Positions 35,406-43,321 of a stretch of DNA of 64,000 nucleotides are shown here, in pieces (position 1 is the stretch's first letter; every line of letters begins with the position of its first letter). Where the stretch lies: assembly GCA_016793465.1 (NCBI GenBank), contig JAEUJW010000047.1:168729-232728 (forward strand), given 5' to 3'. The stretch is from Myxococcales bacterium. Its GTDB lineage: Bacteria; Myxococcota; Polyangia; Nannocystales; Nannocystaceae. The notes under the pieces are model-generated. The model did not search any database and was not told where the DNA came from. It saw only the letters and a list, made by a program, of their open reading frames with translations. A program made the translations under genes and the position numbers.

Positions 35406-36683
35406 TCAGGCGAAGGCCCGCGCCAGCCACTCGAGCGTGGCCTCGACGATGCCGCAGTCGGTCGAGCCGACCTCGGGCTCGTCGTACGCGGCCTGCGTGC
35501 TGGTGTGGGTGTAGAGCAGGTGGCTGGCGCCGGGCAGGTCGACGAGGCGGGCGCGGCCGCAGCCGCGGGTGTTGACGATCTCGACGATGCGGGCGGCCTC
35601 CTCGCGGGTGCACACGTAGTCGTGCTCGGCCTGGAAGATCGCCACCTCGGCGTCGAGGCTGGCCCAGGCCGCGGCGATCGGGGCCGCGTCGAGCTCGCGC
35701 GAGTAGGTCAGCGTGCGGCCGAACAGGCGCCCGCCGGGCAGCAGCCGGGGCGCCGCGGTGGCCAGGTCGGGGCGGCGCCCCAGGGCCTCGGCGAGCGAGA
35801 GGCCCTCGCGCACCAGCAGGCGCTGCAGCGCCTCCATGGCGTCGAGGCCGGCGAGCGGGGCGCGGGCGAGCGTGAACTGGCGGCGGCGCGAGGCCGAGGC
35901 GCACTCGTCGAAGCGGTCGGCCGAGGTGCCGAGCGTGCCGACGCCGGCGACCCTGGTCTCGGCGGCGAGCAGCGGGGCGACCATGCCGCCGGAGCTGTGG
36001 CCGAACACGGCGATGCGGTCGGGGTCGACGAACGGGCTGCGGCGCAGGTGCTCGAGGCCCGCGCGGGCGCCCGCGAGCTCGGCGGAGAAGTCGTTGTCCG
36101 GGCAGGGCGGGCCCTCGCTGTCGCCGACGCCGGGCTTCTCGACGCGGAAGGTGCAGTAGCCGGCGCGGGCCCAGGCGGCCACGAGCAGGCGCAGGGGCGC
36201 GCGCGGGGCGAACGGGAACTCGCACGAGCGGCAGCTGAAGCCGCGCAGCAGCACGACCGCGGGGCGGGGGCCGGGCGAGCGGGGGTGGGTGAGGAACACG
36301 CGCTGGCGCCGGCCGGGCGCGCCGACGTGGTCGAGGATCAGCGCGCTGCCGGGGAAGCGCTCGGTCGGCCACGGGCGGGTCGTGCCGCGCACGTGCAGGC
36401 GGGCGGGGCCGCGGGCCAGCTCGAGCTCGAGCGGCTGGTCGGGGGCCAGGCGCTTGACGACGCGCTGGCAGGCGGCGGCGGCGTCGACGGGCTCGCCGGC
36501 GATCGTCAGGATGCGGTCGCCGATCGCCAGGCCGACGCTCGCGGCCGACGAGTCGGGCTGGACCTCGACGACCTGCACGCCGCGCAGGTCGTCGTCCTCG
36601 TCGGCCAGGCGGGCGCCGAAGAACACCCGCCGGCGCAGGCCGGGGCGGACTTCGACCGGGGCTTCGGGGTCGCTCAGATCCAC
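35406..36683 (-). CDS. PDZ-alpha/beta hydrolase fusion
   Basis: A 425-residue protein. Residues 10-90 look like a PDZ domain (VQVVEVQPDSSAASVGLAIGDRILTIAGEPV). The rest is an alpha/beta hydrolase: VVLLRGFSCRSCEFPF, nucleophile elbow GHSSGGM, acid AEHDYVC and the final His in LPGASHLLY. This pairing is seen in some dienelactone-hydrolase or serine aminopeptidase-like proteins, where PDZ may bring in peptide tails. No signal peptide is present. The likely start is a GTG at 36681-36683, inside the last codons of the zinc-ribbon lipoprotein gene, so translation is probably coupled. Other upstream starts cannot be excluded. Confidence 0.78.
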   Translation of the reverse strand: MDLSDPEAPVEVRPGLRRRVFFGARLADEDDDLRGVQVVEVQPDSSAASVGLAIGDRILTIAGEPVDAAAACQRVVKRLAPDQPLELELARGPARLHVRGTTRPWPTERFPGSALILDHVGAPGRRQRVFLTHPRSPGPRPAVVLLRGFSCRSCEFPFAPRAPLRLLVAAWARAGYCTFRVEKPGVGDSEGPPCPDNDFSAELAGARAGLEHLRRSPFVDPDRIAVFGHSSGGMVAPLLAAETRVAGVGTLGTSADRFDECASASRRRQFTLARAPLAGLDAMEALQRLLVREGLSLAEALGRRPDLATAAPRLLPGGRLFGRTLTYSRELDAAPIAAAWASLDAEVAIFQAEHDYVCTREEAARIVEIVNTRGCGRARLVDLPGASHLLYTHTSTQAAYDEPEVGSTDCGIVEATLEWLARAFA

Positions 36684-37339
36684 GTCGGCTCGGGCATCGG
36701 CGCGCCGTAGGGGAGGATCACCTGGCACTCGCCGCCGATGCAGAACTCGCCCTCGTTCGGGTTGCAGACGATGTTGCAGCCGCCGCAGTTCTCGCTGTCG
36801 TTGAGGGTGTCGACGCAGACGCCGTCGCACAGCTCCTGGCCCTCCTCCATGCACTCGCCGCCGGTCGACATCTGGGTGGTGCCGCCGCTCGACGAGTCGC
36901 CGCTCGACGAGCCCTCGCCGCCGGTCGAGCTCGACGAGCTGTCCGAGCCCGAGGTGCTCGCGAAGGTCTCGGCGGCCGACTCGCCCGAGTCGTCGGTGCT
37001 CGAGCTGCTGGTCGACGTCGAGGTGCCTGTCGCCGTCGCGGAGGTGTCGGAGCTCGTCGGCGCGGCGCTGTCGGTCGCGGTGTCGGCCGAGGTCGCCGAC
37101 TGGCCCATGGTGCTGGACACCGAGTCGGTGCCGCTGGGGGCGCTGTTGCTGGTGTCGGTCATCGACGCCGCGGTGGTCTCGCCGTCGCCGTCGCCGCCGC
37201 AGGCGAACAGGGTCAGGCCGACGAGCACGGACAGTACGCCCGGCGCCGCCGGCTGGACGGAGCGCAGGGAAGTCGCGCAGAAGGGGCAGCGGGACTCGGT
37301 CTCCCACACATGACGCGAGCACTTGGGGCAGGTCTGCAC
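36674..37339 (-). CDS. zinc-ribbon / Stig1-like Cys-rich membrane protein (copy 1)
   Basis: A 221-residue protein with an unusual layout. Residues 1-22 form a zinc ribbon (CPKCSRHVWETESRCPFC), followed at about 30-48 by a hydrophobic stretch with a lipobox-like LTLFACGG. A Ser/Thr-rich spacer of about 100 residues comes next, then a Cys-rich module CDGVCVDTLNDSENCGGC like Stig1 repeats, and the ending YGAPMPEPTWI. The zinc ribbon would stay in the cytoplasm or form the n-region of a very long lipoprotein signal. A GTG start lies 6 bases after TAGGGT. A paralogue at 37456-38109 shares both ends closely. Confidence 0.78.
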   Translation of the reverse strand: MQTCPKCSRHVWETESRCPFCATSLRSVQPAAPGVLSVLVGLTLFACGGDGDGETTAASMTDTSNSAPSGTDSVSSTMGQSATSADTATDSAAPTSSDTSATATGTSTSTSSSSTDDSGESAAETFASTSGSDSSSSSTGGEGSSSGDSSSGGTTQMSTGGECMEEGQELCDGVCVDTLNDSENCGGCNIVCNPNEGEFCIGGECQVILPYGAPMPEPTWI

Positions 37340-37455
37340 GGGGCCACCCTACCACGGACGCGGGCCGCGGGGTCAGGGCCGGCGCTGCATTCGCTGCGGC
37401 GGACCGGAGGGGGCGGACCCGCGTGGCCCCGTCCGGACGTGGCCGAAGGGACAGG

Positions 37456-38109
37456 TCAGATCCACATCGGCTCGGGCATCGGCGCGCCGTAGGGCGGGAT
37501 GAGGATCTCGCACTCGCCCTGATTGCATTGCTCGAACTGGTCCTGGTTGCACACGGTCTCGCAGTCGCCGCAGTGCTGGTCGTCCTCGAGGGTGTTGACG
37601 CAGACGCCGTCGCAGATCTGCTCGCCGGGGCCGGTGCAGTCGCCGCCGGTGGTCATCTGCGTGGTGCCGCCGTCGCTCGACTCCGAGGCGCCGGACGACG
37701 AGCCGTCGCTCGACGAGGTCGAGGTGTCGGACGACGAGGTGCCGGTCGACGTGTCCGGGACGTCGGTGGTGGCGACCGTGGTCGGGTCCTCGCTGGTCGG
37801 CGTGGCTGTGGTGTCCGACGTCGGCGGCGAGGTCGACGTCGCCGAGCCGGTCATGTCGGTCGACGACGACGTCTGGCCGTTGGTGCTCGACATCGAGTCG
37901 GTGCCGCTCGGCGAGCTGCTGGTGTCGCCGGGCGTGGCGGCGGTGGTCTCGTCGTCGGGGTCGCCGCCGCAGGCGAACAGGGCCAGGCCGGCGAGGGCGG
38001 CCAGCATGGTCGGCGCCGTGCCCACCACGGAGCGCAGCGACGCCGAACAGAAGGGGCAGCGGGACTCCGTTTCCCACACGTGGCGCGAACACTTGGGGCA
38101 GGTCTGCAC
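37456..38109 (-). CDS. zinc-ribbon / Stig1-like Cys-rich membrane protein (copy 2)
   Basis: A 217-residue paralogue of the preceding gene. The first 25 codons are nearly identical (CPKCSRHVWETESRCPFC again). The lipobox-like LALFACGG, the Ser/Thr spacer and the Cys module CDGVCVNTLEDDQHCGDC follow, and the protein ends YGAPMPEPMWI. The spacers differ in length and order, so the ends are under constraint and the middle is free to drift. GTG start, TAGCGT box 6 bases before it. The two copies are tandem and probably arose by duplication, with the shared 5' end including the promoter box. Confidence 0.78.
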   Translation of the reverse strand: MQTCPKCSRHVWETESRCPFCSASLRSVVGTAPTMLAALAGLALFACGGDPDDETTAATPGDTSSSPSGTDSMSSTNGQTSSSTDMTGSATSTSPPTSDTTATPTSEDPTTVATTDVPDTSTGTSSSDTSTSSSDGSSSGASESSDGGTTQMTTGGDCTGPGEQICDGVCVNTLEDDQHCGDCETVCNQDQFEQCNQGECEILIPPYGAPMPEPMWI

Positions 38110-38200
38110 GGGGCCACGCTATCACGAACCCGCGGCGGGGGGTTCACGGATGAGCCGGGCGCTTGCCGGGGCGGCGGGTCTCGTGCGTAACTCGGGGGCG

Positions 38201-38884
38201 ATGCCGGAGCACCCGTACCCCGCCGAGCAGCGGAGCTTTCGCGACCGCCTGGTCGCGCGCCTGTTTCGCACCCGGGCCAGCGGGATCCGCGTCTGCAACC
38301 TCGCGTTCGGGCCGCCGGCCAGCGCGGAGCAGATCGCGCGGGTCGAGCGCGACCACCTGGGGTTCGCCATGCCGCCGGTGATGCGCTCGTGGTTCGCGGC
38401 CCACGACGGAGCCTCGCTGTTTTATCACCGCGTCGACGACCTCGCGGCCGAGATCGACGACGACGGCGTGCCGCTGGTCGTCGAGGACGACGCGCTGCTG
38501 CGCTGGAGCGACGCCATGCACGACGGCGGGGCGCTGTGGCGGGAGATCGAGGCGGTCGACTTCGGCCGCGGCGAGTACGGGTTCTTCTTCGTCGGCCTGT
38601 TCTGCGTGCCGAGCCTGCGCGAGATGTTCGAGACCGACTGGCGGGCGATCTTCGGCTGGCCCGCGGGCATGGTCCTGCTCGACGCCTACCACCCGTTCCG
38701 CGCCAGCGCGCTGGTCCACGACGCGGCGACCCGGACGCTGCACGTGCAGCCGACCGCGGATCACGGGGCCGACCGCGACGCCGCCCCGCTCGCGCTCGCC
38801 GACTATTTTGATAATTTGGTCGAGCACGCCGGGGCCGACCGCGAGATCGGCGGTCGGCTGCAGGCGGTGCGCTCGCACGGCTGA
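38201..38884 (+). CDS. SUKH (SMI1/KNR4)-like protein
   Basis: A 227-residue cytoplasmic protein. Residues 47-105 show the SUKH pattern: ASAEQIARVERDHLGFAMPPVMRSWFAAHDGASLF, followed by Glu/Asp-rich loops and EYGFFFVGLFCVPSLREM. SUKH proteins often act as immunity proteins of polymorphic toxins, but many are free-standing with other roles. No toxin gene is next to it, so an immunity role is only possible. I use the ATG at 38201; an in-frame ATG at 38150 would add 17 residues. AT-rich codon islands encode LFYH and YFDNL. Confidence 0.72.
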   Translation: MPEHPYPAEQRSFRDRLVARLFRTRASGIRVCNLAFGPPASAEQIARVERDHLGFAMPPVMRSWFAAHDGASLFYHRVDDLAAEIDDDGVPLVVEDDALLRWSDAMHDGGALWREIEAVDFGRGEYGFFFVGLFCVPSLREMFETDWRAIFGWPAGMVLLDAYHPFRASALVHDAATRTLHVQPTADHGADRDAAPLALADYFDNLVEHAGADREIGGRLQAVRSHG

Positions 38885-38896
38885 GCGGCGCGCCGC

Positions 38897-40111
38897 TCAC
38901 TGCGGCGAGGCGCAGATGTCCTGCGGGCGCACCCAGTCGAACATGTTGACCCAGAAGTCCTCGACGTCGACGTAGCCCTGCCAGACCGCGTCGAAGGTGA
39001 TCCACTCGTCGCCCCACACGATCACGCGGCCGCCGTTCATCGCGGTCTGGTGGGCGAGGCCGGCGGTCTGGTTCTGGATGGTCGAGAACACCGCCGAGAC
39101 GCCCTGGTTGCCCATGTCGACCGGCTCGATGCCGCCCTGGAAGTTGACGTCGACGATGCCCATGCCGATCGGGTGGTTCTGGTCGAACACGGGGATGACG
39201 TTGTTGCCGAAGTAGGGGCCGACGTAGGCCAGGCCGAACGGCGCGAGCACGGTGTTGGCCCGGTCGCGCTCGGGCGCGGGGTTGTTGTTGTCGAAGTTGT
39301 AGCCGATGAGCGTGATGATGCCGCGGCCGTCCTTCTTGACGAAGTCGGCCAGGGCCATCGCCTCCTCGGGGCTGAGGCCGCGCTGGATGCGGTCGATGAG
39401 CACGACGTCGTAGTTGGCGAGCAGGGCCGGGGTGACGACCCCGGGGTTGCCGTTGGTCACCAGCGTGCGCGTGACCGCGGTGCCCTGGTCCTCGAGCCAG
39501 GCCTCGAAGTTCGAGGTCGGCGCGAAGCCCTGGGCGCCGAGGATGCCGATGTTGAGGCAGTCGCAGATGCCGTCGCCGCCCATGTCGATGTTGTCGACGT
39601 TGCCGTCGCAGTCGTTGTCGAGGTTGTCGCAGGTGACCTCGTTCTGCTCGCTCGGCACGCAGCCGTTGGTGTCGTCGGTCGTGCTCGACTCGTCGCCGGT
39701 GCTGGTCGACTCGCCGCCGGTGCTCGAGGAGCCGTCGGTCGAGGTGTCGCCGCCGGTCGAGGTGTCGCCGGGGCCGGTGCTGGGGTCGCTGTCCGAGGCG
39801 TCGACGCTCTGGGTCTCGCTGTCGGAGGCGCTGGTGTCGCTGCTGCTGGTCGACAGGCCGGGGCCGGCGCTGGTGTCGGTGGCGAGCGTGGTCTCGCCGG
39901 TGTCGGTGCCGGAGGCCGAGACGCCCGAGGTCGTCGGCGGGCCGGCGCTGGTGTCGGTGCCGGCGCTGGTGCCGTCGGTCGCGCCGCTCGAGGTGTCGCT
40001 GGTGGACGCGCCGGCGCTGTCGCTCGTCGAGCCGCCGCTCGAGTTGCAGGCGGTCAGCGTGCCGACCGCGGTCAGACACAGGAAAAGGCCCCGAAAGGTA
40101 CGTTCAACCAT
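38897..40111 (-). CDS. lipoprotein with MopE-like motif and ThuA/GATase-like domain
   Basis: A 404-residue exported protein. Signal peptide with lipobox TLTAC, then a spacer of 130 residues almost wholly of Ser, Thr, Asp and Gly. The sequence TCDNLDNDCDGNVDN is the putative metal-binding motif of MopE-type proteins. The C-terminal domain has NIGILGAQGF, YDVVLIDRIQRG, FVKKDGRGIITLIGYNF and GGRVIVWGDEWITFD, which looks like a GATase-1 or ThuA-like fold without an evident active-site Cys. A TAACCT box lies 7 bases before the ATG. Function unknown. Confidence 0.78.
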   Translation of the reverse strand: MVERTFRGLFLCLTAVGTLTACNSSGGSTSDSAGASTSDTSSGATDGTSAGTDTSAGPPTTSGVSASGTDTGETTLATDTSAGPGLSTSSSDTSASDSETQSVDASDSDPSTGPGDTSTGGDTSTDGSSSTGGESTSTGDESSTTDDTNGCVPSEQNEVTCDNLDNDCDGNVDNIDMGGDGICDCLNIGILGAQGFAPTSNFEAWLEDQGTAVTRTLVTNGNPGVVTPALLANYDVVLIDRIQRGLSPEEAMALADFVKKDGRGIITLIGYNFDNNNPAPERDRANTVLAPFGLAYVGPYFGNNVIPVFDQNHPIGMGIVDVNFQGGIEPVDMGNQGVSAVFSTIQNQTAGLAHQTAMNGGRVIVWGDEWITFDAVWQGYVDVEDFWVNMFDWVRPQDICASPQ

Positions 40112-40447
40112 GGGGCCGAGGTTACTGACGCGAGGTCGTGCGTGCCACCGCGGGTCCGTGGACGGGCCGGGGGCGCAACGGCGGCCACGCGGGGCGTGGC
40201 GGCGGTCGGTCGAATGTCCGGGCGTCGGCTCACACGGCGAAGCTCGTCGGCGGCCCGGCCTCGGCCTGGAGCCGCGAGCGGCGAGGAGGGACGCGCGCGC
40301 GATCGGGCGCTTCGGAGGGCGGAGCGTGGGCTGTCTCGAGAGACAGGTGCGAGCGGCGCGACGCGAGCGCGTCGCGTCCCGAAGGTCGCTCGCCAGGGGG
40401 CTTGCCTTCCGCGCTCGGTTTTGAGCCAATACACCGGAGACCGGCCC
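40112..40447. other. divergent intergenic region
   Basis: The 336 bases between two divergent lipoprotein genes contain the leftward TAACCT box next to 40111, the palindrome CTGTCTCGAGAGACAG at 40331-40346, and near the right end a TTTTGAGCCAATAC segment and a CCGGAG ribosome-binding site before the ATG at 40448. Open frames here are not convincing as genes. Confidence 0.5.
40331..40348. repeat. palindrome CTGTCTC-GA-GAGACAG followed by GT
   Basis: A 7-bp inverted repeat with a 2-base centre. It shares the CTGTC/GACAGGT ends with the palindromes at 22737, 62058 and 62775. A role as operator or as a small repeat element is possible. Confidence 0.5.
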
Positions 40448-42103
40448 ATGTCCCCGAATCTTCGCGGTTATTTCGCGCTTCCGCTCGTCGCCTCGCTCGG
40501 CTGCCAGGCGCCCTGGGACCCGCTCGTCGGCTGCGCCGAGTTCGACGCGTGCGGCGCCTCGACGTCGGGCGGCGCTGGCGAGGAGCCGCCGACCACGGGC
40601 GACGGAGTGCACACCGTCACCGGCGACGGCGCCGGCAGCACCGAGCCCTATGACGAAAGCGCCACGAGCGGCGGGTCGACGGGCGACGACGCAGAGGGCA
40701 GCACGACCGACGAGGCCCTGCCTCCGCCGTCGATCGGGCCCCACGCGATCACGCCGGACTACACGACGGTCAACGCTCTGCTCGCGGTCACGGCCACGGC
40801 GGACGCGGAGGGCGTGCGCATGCAGATCGACGGCGGGGCGCCCGTCGAGCTCGAGCAGGTCGCGCCGGGCGAGTTCGCCGGCGCGATCGAGGCGTTCACG
40901 GCGCTGCCGCCGAGCAACGGCAAGCACACCGCGACGCTCACGCCCTGGCGCGGCGTGATCGAGGGCGAGGCGGTGGAGGCCCCGTACGTGATCGCCTTGC
41001 CGCCGCCCGGCTTCGAGCGCCACTGGTCCGTCAGCGGACAAGCGGGGTACGTCGCCGCGGTCGACGTGCTGCCCGACGGCCGCCCGGTCGAGTTCGGCAC
41101 CGTCTTCGAGAACGACGAGCCGCGCTGCTACCTCAAGCTTCGCGGCCTCGACGGGACGCTGGTGGAGTCGCTGACGGTGCTGCCGGACATCTACTGCCGC
41201 GCGACCGACCTGACGATCGACCGCGAGACGGGGCGGCTCGACCTGCTCGTCGACCGCAAGGGCGGGGACGGGGTCGTCTGGTGGGTCGGGCAGATCTCCG
41301 CGTGGGGGAAGGCGCCCCTCAACATCGGCACGGGCGCGCTCGGCGACACGGCGCTGGCGCTGGCGCGTCACCCGGACATGCTCGCGGTCTGCGGCTCGCG
41401 GACGAACGACTTGAGCGACGGGCTCGACGCGCTCGCGGTGCTGCTCCGGCCCGGCGAGCAGGCCGAGCCGCGGACGCTCGACTATCAACCCACCATGGAG
41501 GCCCACAAGTTCGCGGAGACCGCCCGCGACTGCAAGTTCGCGGGCGACACGCTCGTGCTCGTCGGCGAGGCATACGGGTTGTACAGCATGGTCGACGAGG
41601 TTAAGCGCGACCGCCTGGCGGTGATCGAGGCCGACGTCATGACCGACGACGAGCCGGAGTGGACGATCGCCGGCCCGGGGCCGAACGTCCAGAGTCGGGC
41701 GCTCGCGCTCGACGTGGACGACGAGGGCCAATTTCACATCGCCTTGTACACGTGCGACGACGACTGCGTGCCCGACGGCGAGGTCCGGGTGTACGAGCCC
41801 GGCGGAATACTCGTGTCGCAGGTGCAGCTCGGACCGCTGGGCTCGCTGTGGCTCGGGCCGCACGACATCGCGTGGAGCCCCGCGGGTTACGCCGTGGTCG
41901 CGTTCGGCGAGCTGCAAGGCCAAGACTACGTGTTCAAGGCGCAGGCCGTCGCCCCGAACAAGCCCGCGCCGCTGTGGACGTTCACCCCGAAGGACCAGCA
42001 GGGTGGGCAGGTCGGGCTCGCGGCCACGATCGGCCCGTACGGCGAGGTCTACGTCGGGGGCGTCAGCGACGACCATCCGGCGTTCGCGGTCGTCGGCGGG
42101 TAA
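40448..42103 (+). CDS. lipoprotein with propeller-like domain
   Basis: A 551-residue secreted protein. The signal peptide ends LVASLGC. A Thr/Asp/Gly-rich spacer (about 35-95) is followed by an Ig-like segment (TPDYTTVNALLAVTATADAEGVRMQIDGG) and then a large region of propeller-like strands: YVAAVDVLPDGRPVEFGTVF, DLTIDRETGRLDLLVDRKGGD, SRALALDVDDEGQFHIALYTCDDDC and GYAVVAFGELQGQDYVFKA. This looks like a calcium-dependent beta-propeller. No enzyme motif. The CCGGAG before the ATG is a plausible ribosome-binding site. Its stop is 10 bases from that of the convergent vWA-like gene. Confidence 0.78.
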   Translation: MSPNLRGYFALPLVASLGCQAPWDPLVGCAEFDACGASTSGGAGEEPPTTGDGVHTVTGDGAGSTEPYDESATSGGSTGDDAEGSTTDEALPPPSIGPHAITPDYTTVNALLAVTATADAEGVRMQIDGGAPVELEQVAPGEFAGAIEAFTALPPSNGKHTATLTPWRGVIEGEAVEAPYVIALPPPGFERHWSVSGQAGYVAAVDVLPDGRPVEFGTVFENDEPRCYLKLRGLDGTLVESLTVLPDIYCRATDLTIDRETGRLDLLVDRKGGDGVVWWVGQISAWGKAPLNIGTGALGDTALALARHPDMLAVCGSRTNDLSDGLDALAVLLRPGEQAEPRTLDYQPTMEAHKFAETARDCKFAGDTLVLVGEAYGLYSMVDEVKRDRLAVIEADVMTDDEPEWTIAGPGPNVQSRALALDVDDEGQFHIALYTCDDDCVPDGEVRVYEPGGILVSQVQLGPLGSLWLGPHDIAWSPAGYAVVAFGELQGQDYVFKAQAVAPNKPAPLWTFTPKDQQGGQVGLAATIGPYGEVYVGGVSDDHPAFAVVGG

Positions 42104-42113
42104 CCGCTGCGGC

Positions 42114-43256
42114 TCAGCCCGGCGGCGGGACGAACGCCTCACAGGCGACGTCGACGAGGTTCGCTGTCTCCGCGAATCCGGGTCCGTAGTCGGACTCCGT
42201 CACCCAGATGCTGTGCTGGTACGGCCACATCTTCGTGAACTCGCAGATGGCGTCGCCATTGCACTCGGGGAAGCCGATGTGGAAGACGACGACGGACTGC
42301 TCATCGCCGTGCTTGGCATCGAGCACAGCTTGCTTCCACTCGACCGGTGTCCCCTCCGAGGCGAGCGGTGGCCCGCCACCGCTGTCGCCGGTGTTGTGGA
42401 TGAACGTCACCATCAGCAGCGCGTCAGGCCGGAGAAAGCCGTTGTTGCAGCCGCCGTTGATCTGAGGGTCGACCGCGGCGGTGAGAGCCTGCCCGAGATA
42501 GCCATCGCCGCTCACGCCGACGGTGGCGATGCAGGCGAACGTCCCGGGGAGGTCCGTCTGCCCCTTGGCGAGGAAGCGGCGGCCGCCGTCGATCGGACAG
42601 GGTTTGTTCGCCGTGCCCGGGCCCGCAGGGAAGACCGTACCGGCGCCCCAGGCGGTGTCGCACCACGTCAGCGTGTCGAGGGCCTCGCACGGGTAGTTCG
42701 GCTCCTGGCAGCACGGTTCGTCCTCATAGTCAGGGTCGTACCAGCCGCAGCAACCATGGCCGACCTTGCAGGCGAGGTCGTCCGGACAGAGTTCGTTGCA
42801 AGTCCGGCTGCCCCACCCGCTCGCCGGCCCCCCATCCCCGTCCACGACCATGATGCGGTAGTCGAAGTCGGCGAATTTCGACTCGATCGTCTCGATGAAC
42901 TTCGGGAACGCGGCGGTGAGATTGGTCTGATGGGCCTTCATCAGTCCGTAGCGAGACACGAGGAAGAGGAAGTCGATCTTCCCCTTGCAGCCGGCCGGCG
43001 AGGGCTCGAAGTCCGGCTGCACGCCGGCGTCGAACTGGCCGGTCGACCCGGGCGCCGCGCCGGTGGACACGTCGCCTTGGACCCCGGAGTCGGAGCCGCC
43101 AGACGACGCGTTCGTGCCGGTGCTGCCCTCGCTCTCGTGGCCGCCGGTGCCGGGGCCCGGCCCGCCCGAGAACGAGGACGAGGCGCCCCCGCTGCGCGTG
43201 CACGCCGATACCGTCAGCAACGCGGCGATGAGGCGGAGAGGCGGACCTGCGCGCAT
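42114..43256 (-). CDS. vWA-like lipoprotein with degenerate MIDAS
   Basis: A 380-residue lipoprotein (signal LTVSAC) with a Ser/Gly spacer to about residue 85. The domain after it follows the von Willebrand A pattern used by many myxobacterial surface proteins: KIDFLFLVSRYGLMKAHQTNLTAAFPKFIETI, YRIMVVDGDGG, then PGTFACIATVGVSGDGYLGQALTAAVD and LMVTFIHNTGD. But the metal-site DxSxS is replaced by VSRYG, so the MIDAS is probably lost. About ten Cys residues in the middle suggest disulfides. The codons are somewhat less GC-rich than those of neighbouring genes. Function unknown, likely adhesive. Confidence 0.75.
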   Translation of the reverse strand: MRAGPPLRLIAALLTVSACTRSGGASSSFSGGPGPGTGGHESEGSTGTNASSGGSDSGVQGDVSTGAAPGSTGQFDAGVQPDFEPSPAGCKGKIDFLFLVSRYGLMKAHQTNLTAAFPKFIETIESKFADFDYRIMVVDGDGGPASGWGSRTCNELCPDDLACKVGHGCCGWYDPDYEDEPCCQEPNYPCEALDTLTWCDTAWGAGTVFPAGPGTANKPCPIDGGRRFLAKGQTDLPGTFACIATVGVSGDGYLGQALTAAVDPQINGGCNNGFLRPDALLMVTFIHNTGDSGGGPPLASEGTPVEWKQAVLDAKHGDEQSVVVFHIGFPECNGDAICEFTKMWPYQHSIWVTESDYGPGFAETANLVDVACEAFVPPPG

Positions 43257-43321
43257 AATCGCCCCGAAGGTATCGCAGGCCGCGCGGCGCGACCAGCCGG
43301 GGCTACGGGGGGCCGCGGGCG

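Noticed and set aside
36674..38109. A toxin/immunity pair made of the two Cys-rich zinc-ribbon proteins
   Set aside because: The two products are paralogues with the same layout, not a toxin and its antagonist, and they have no effector domain.
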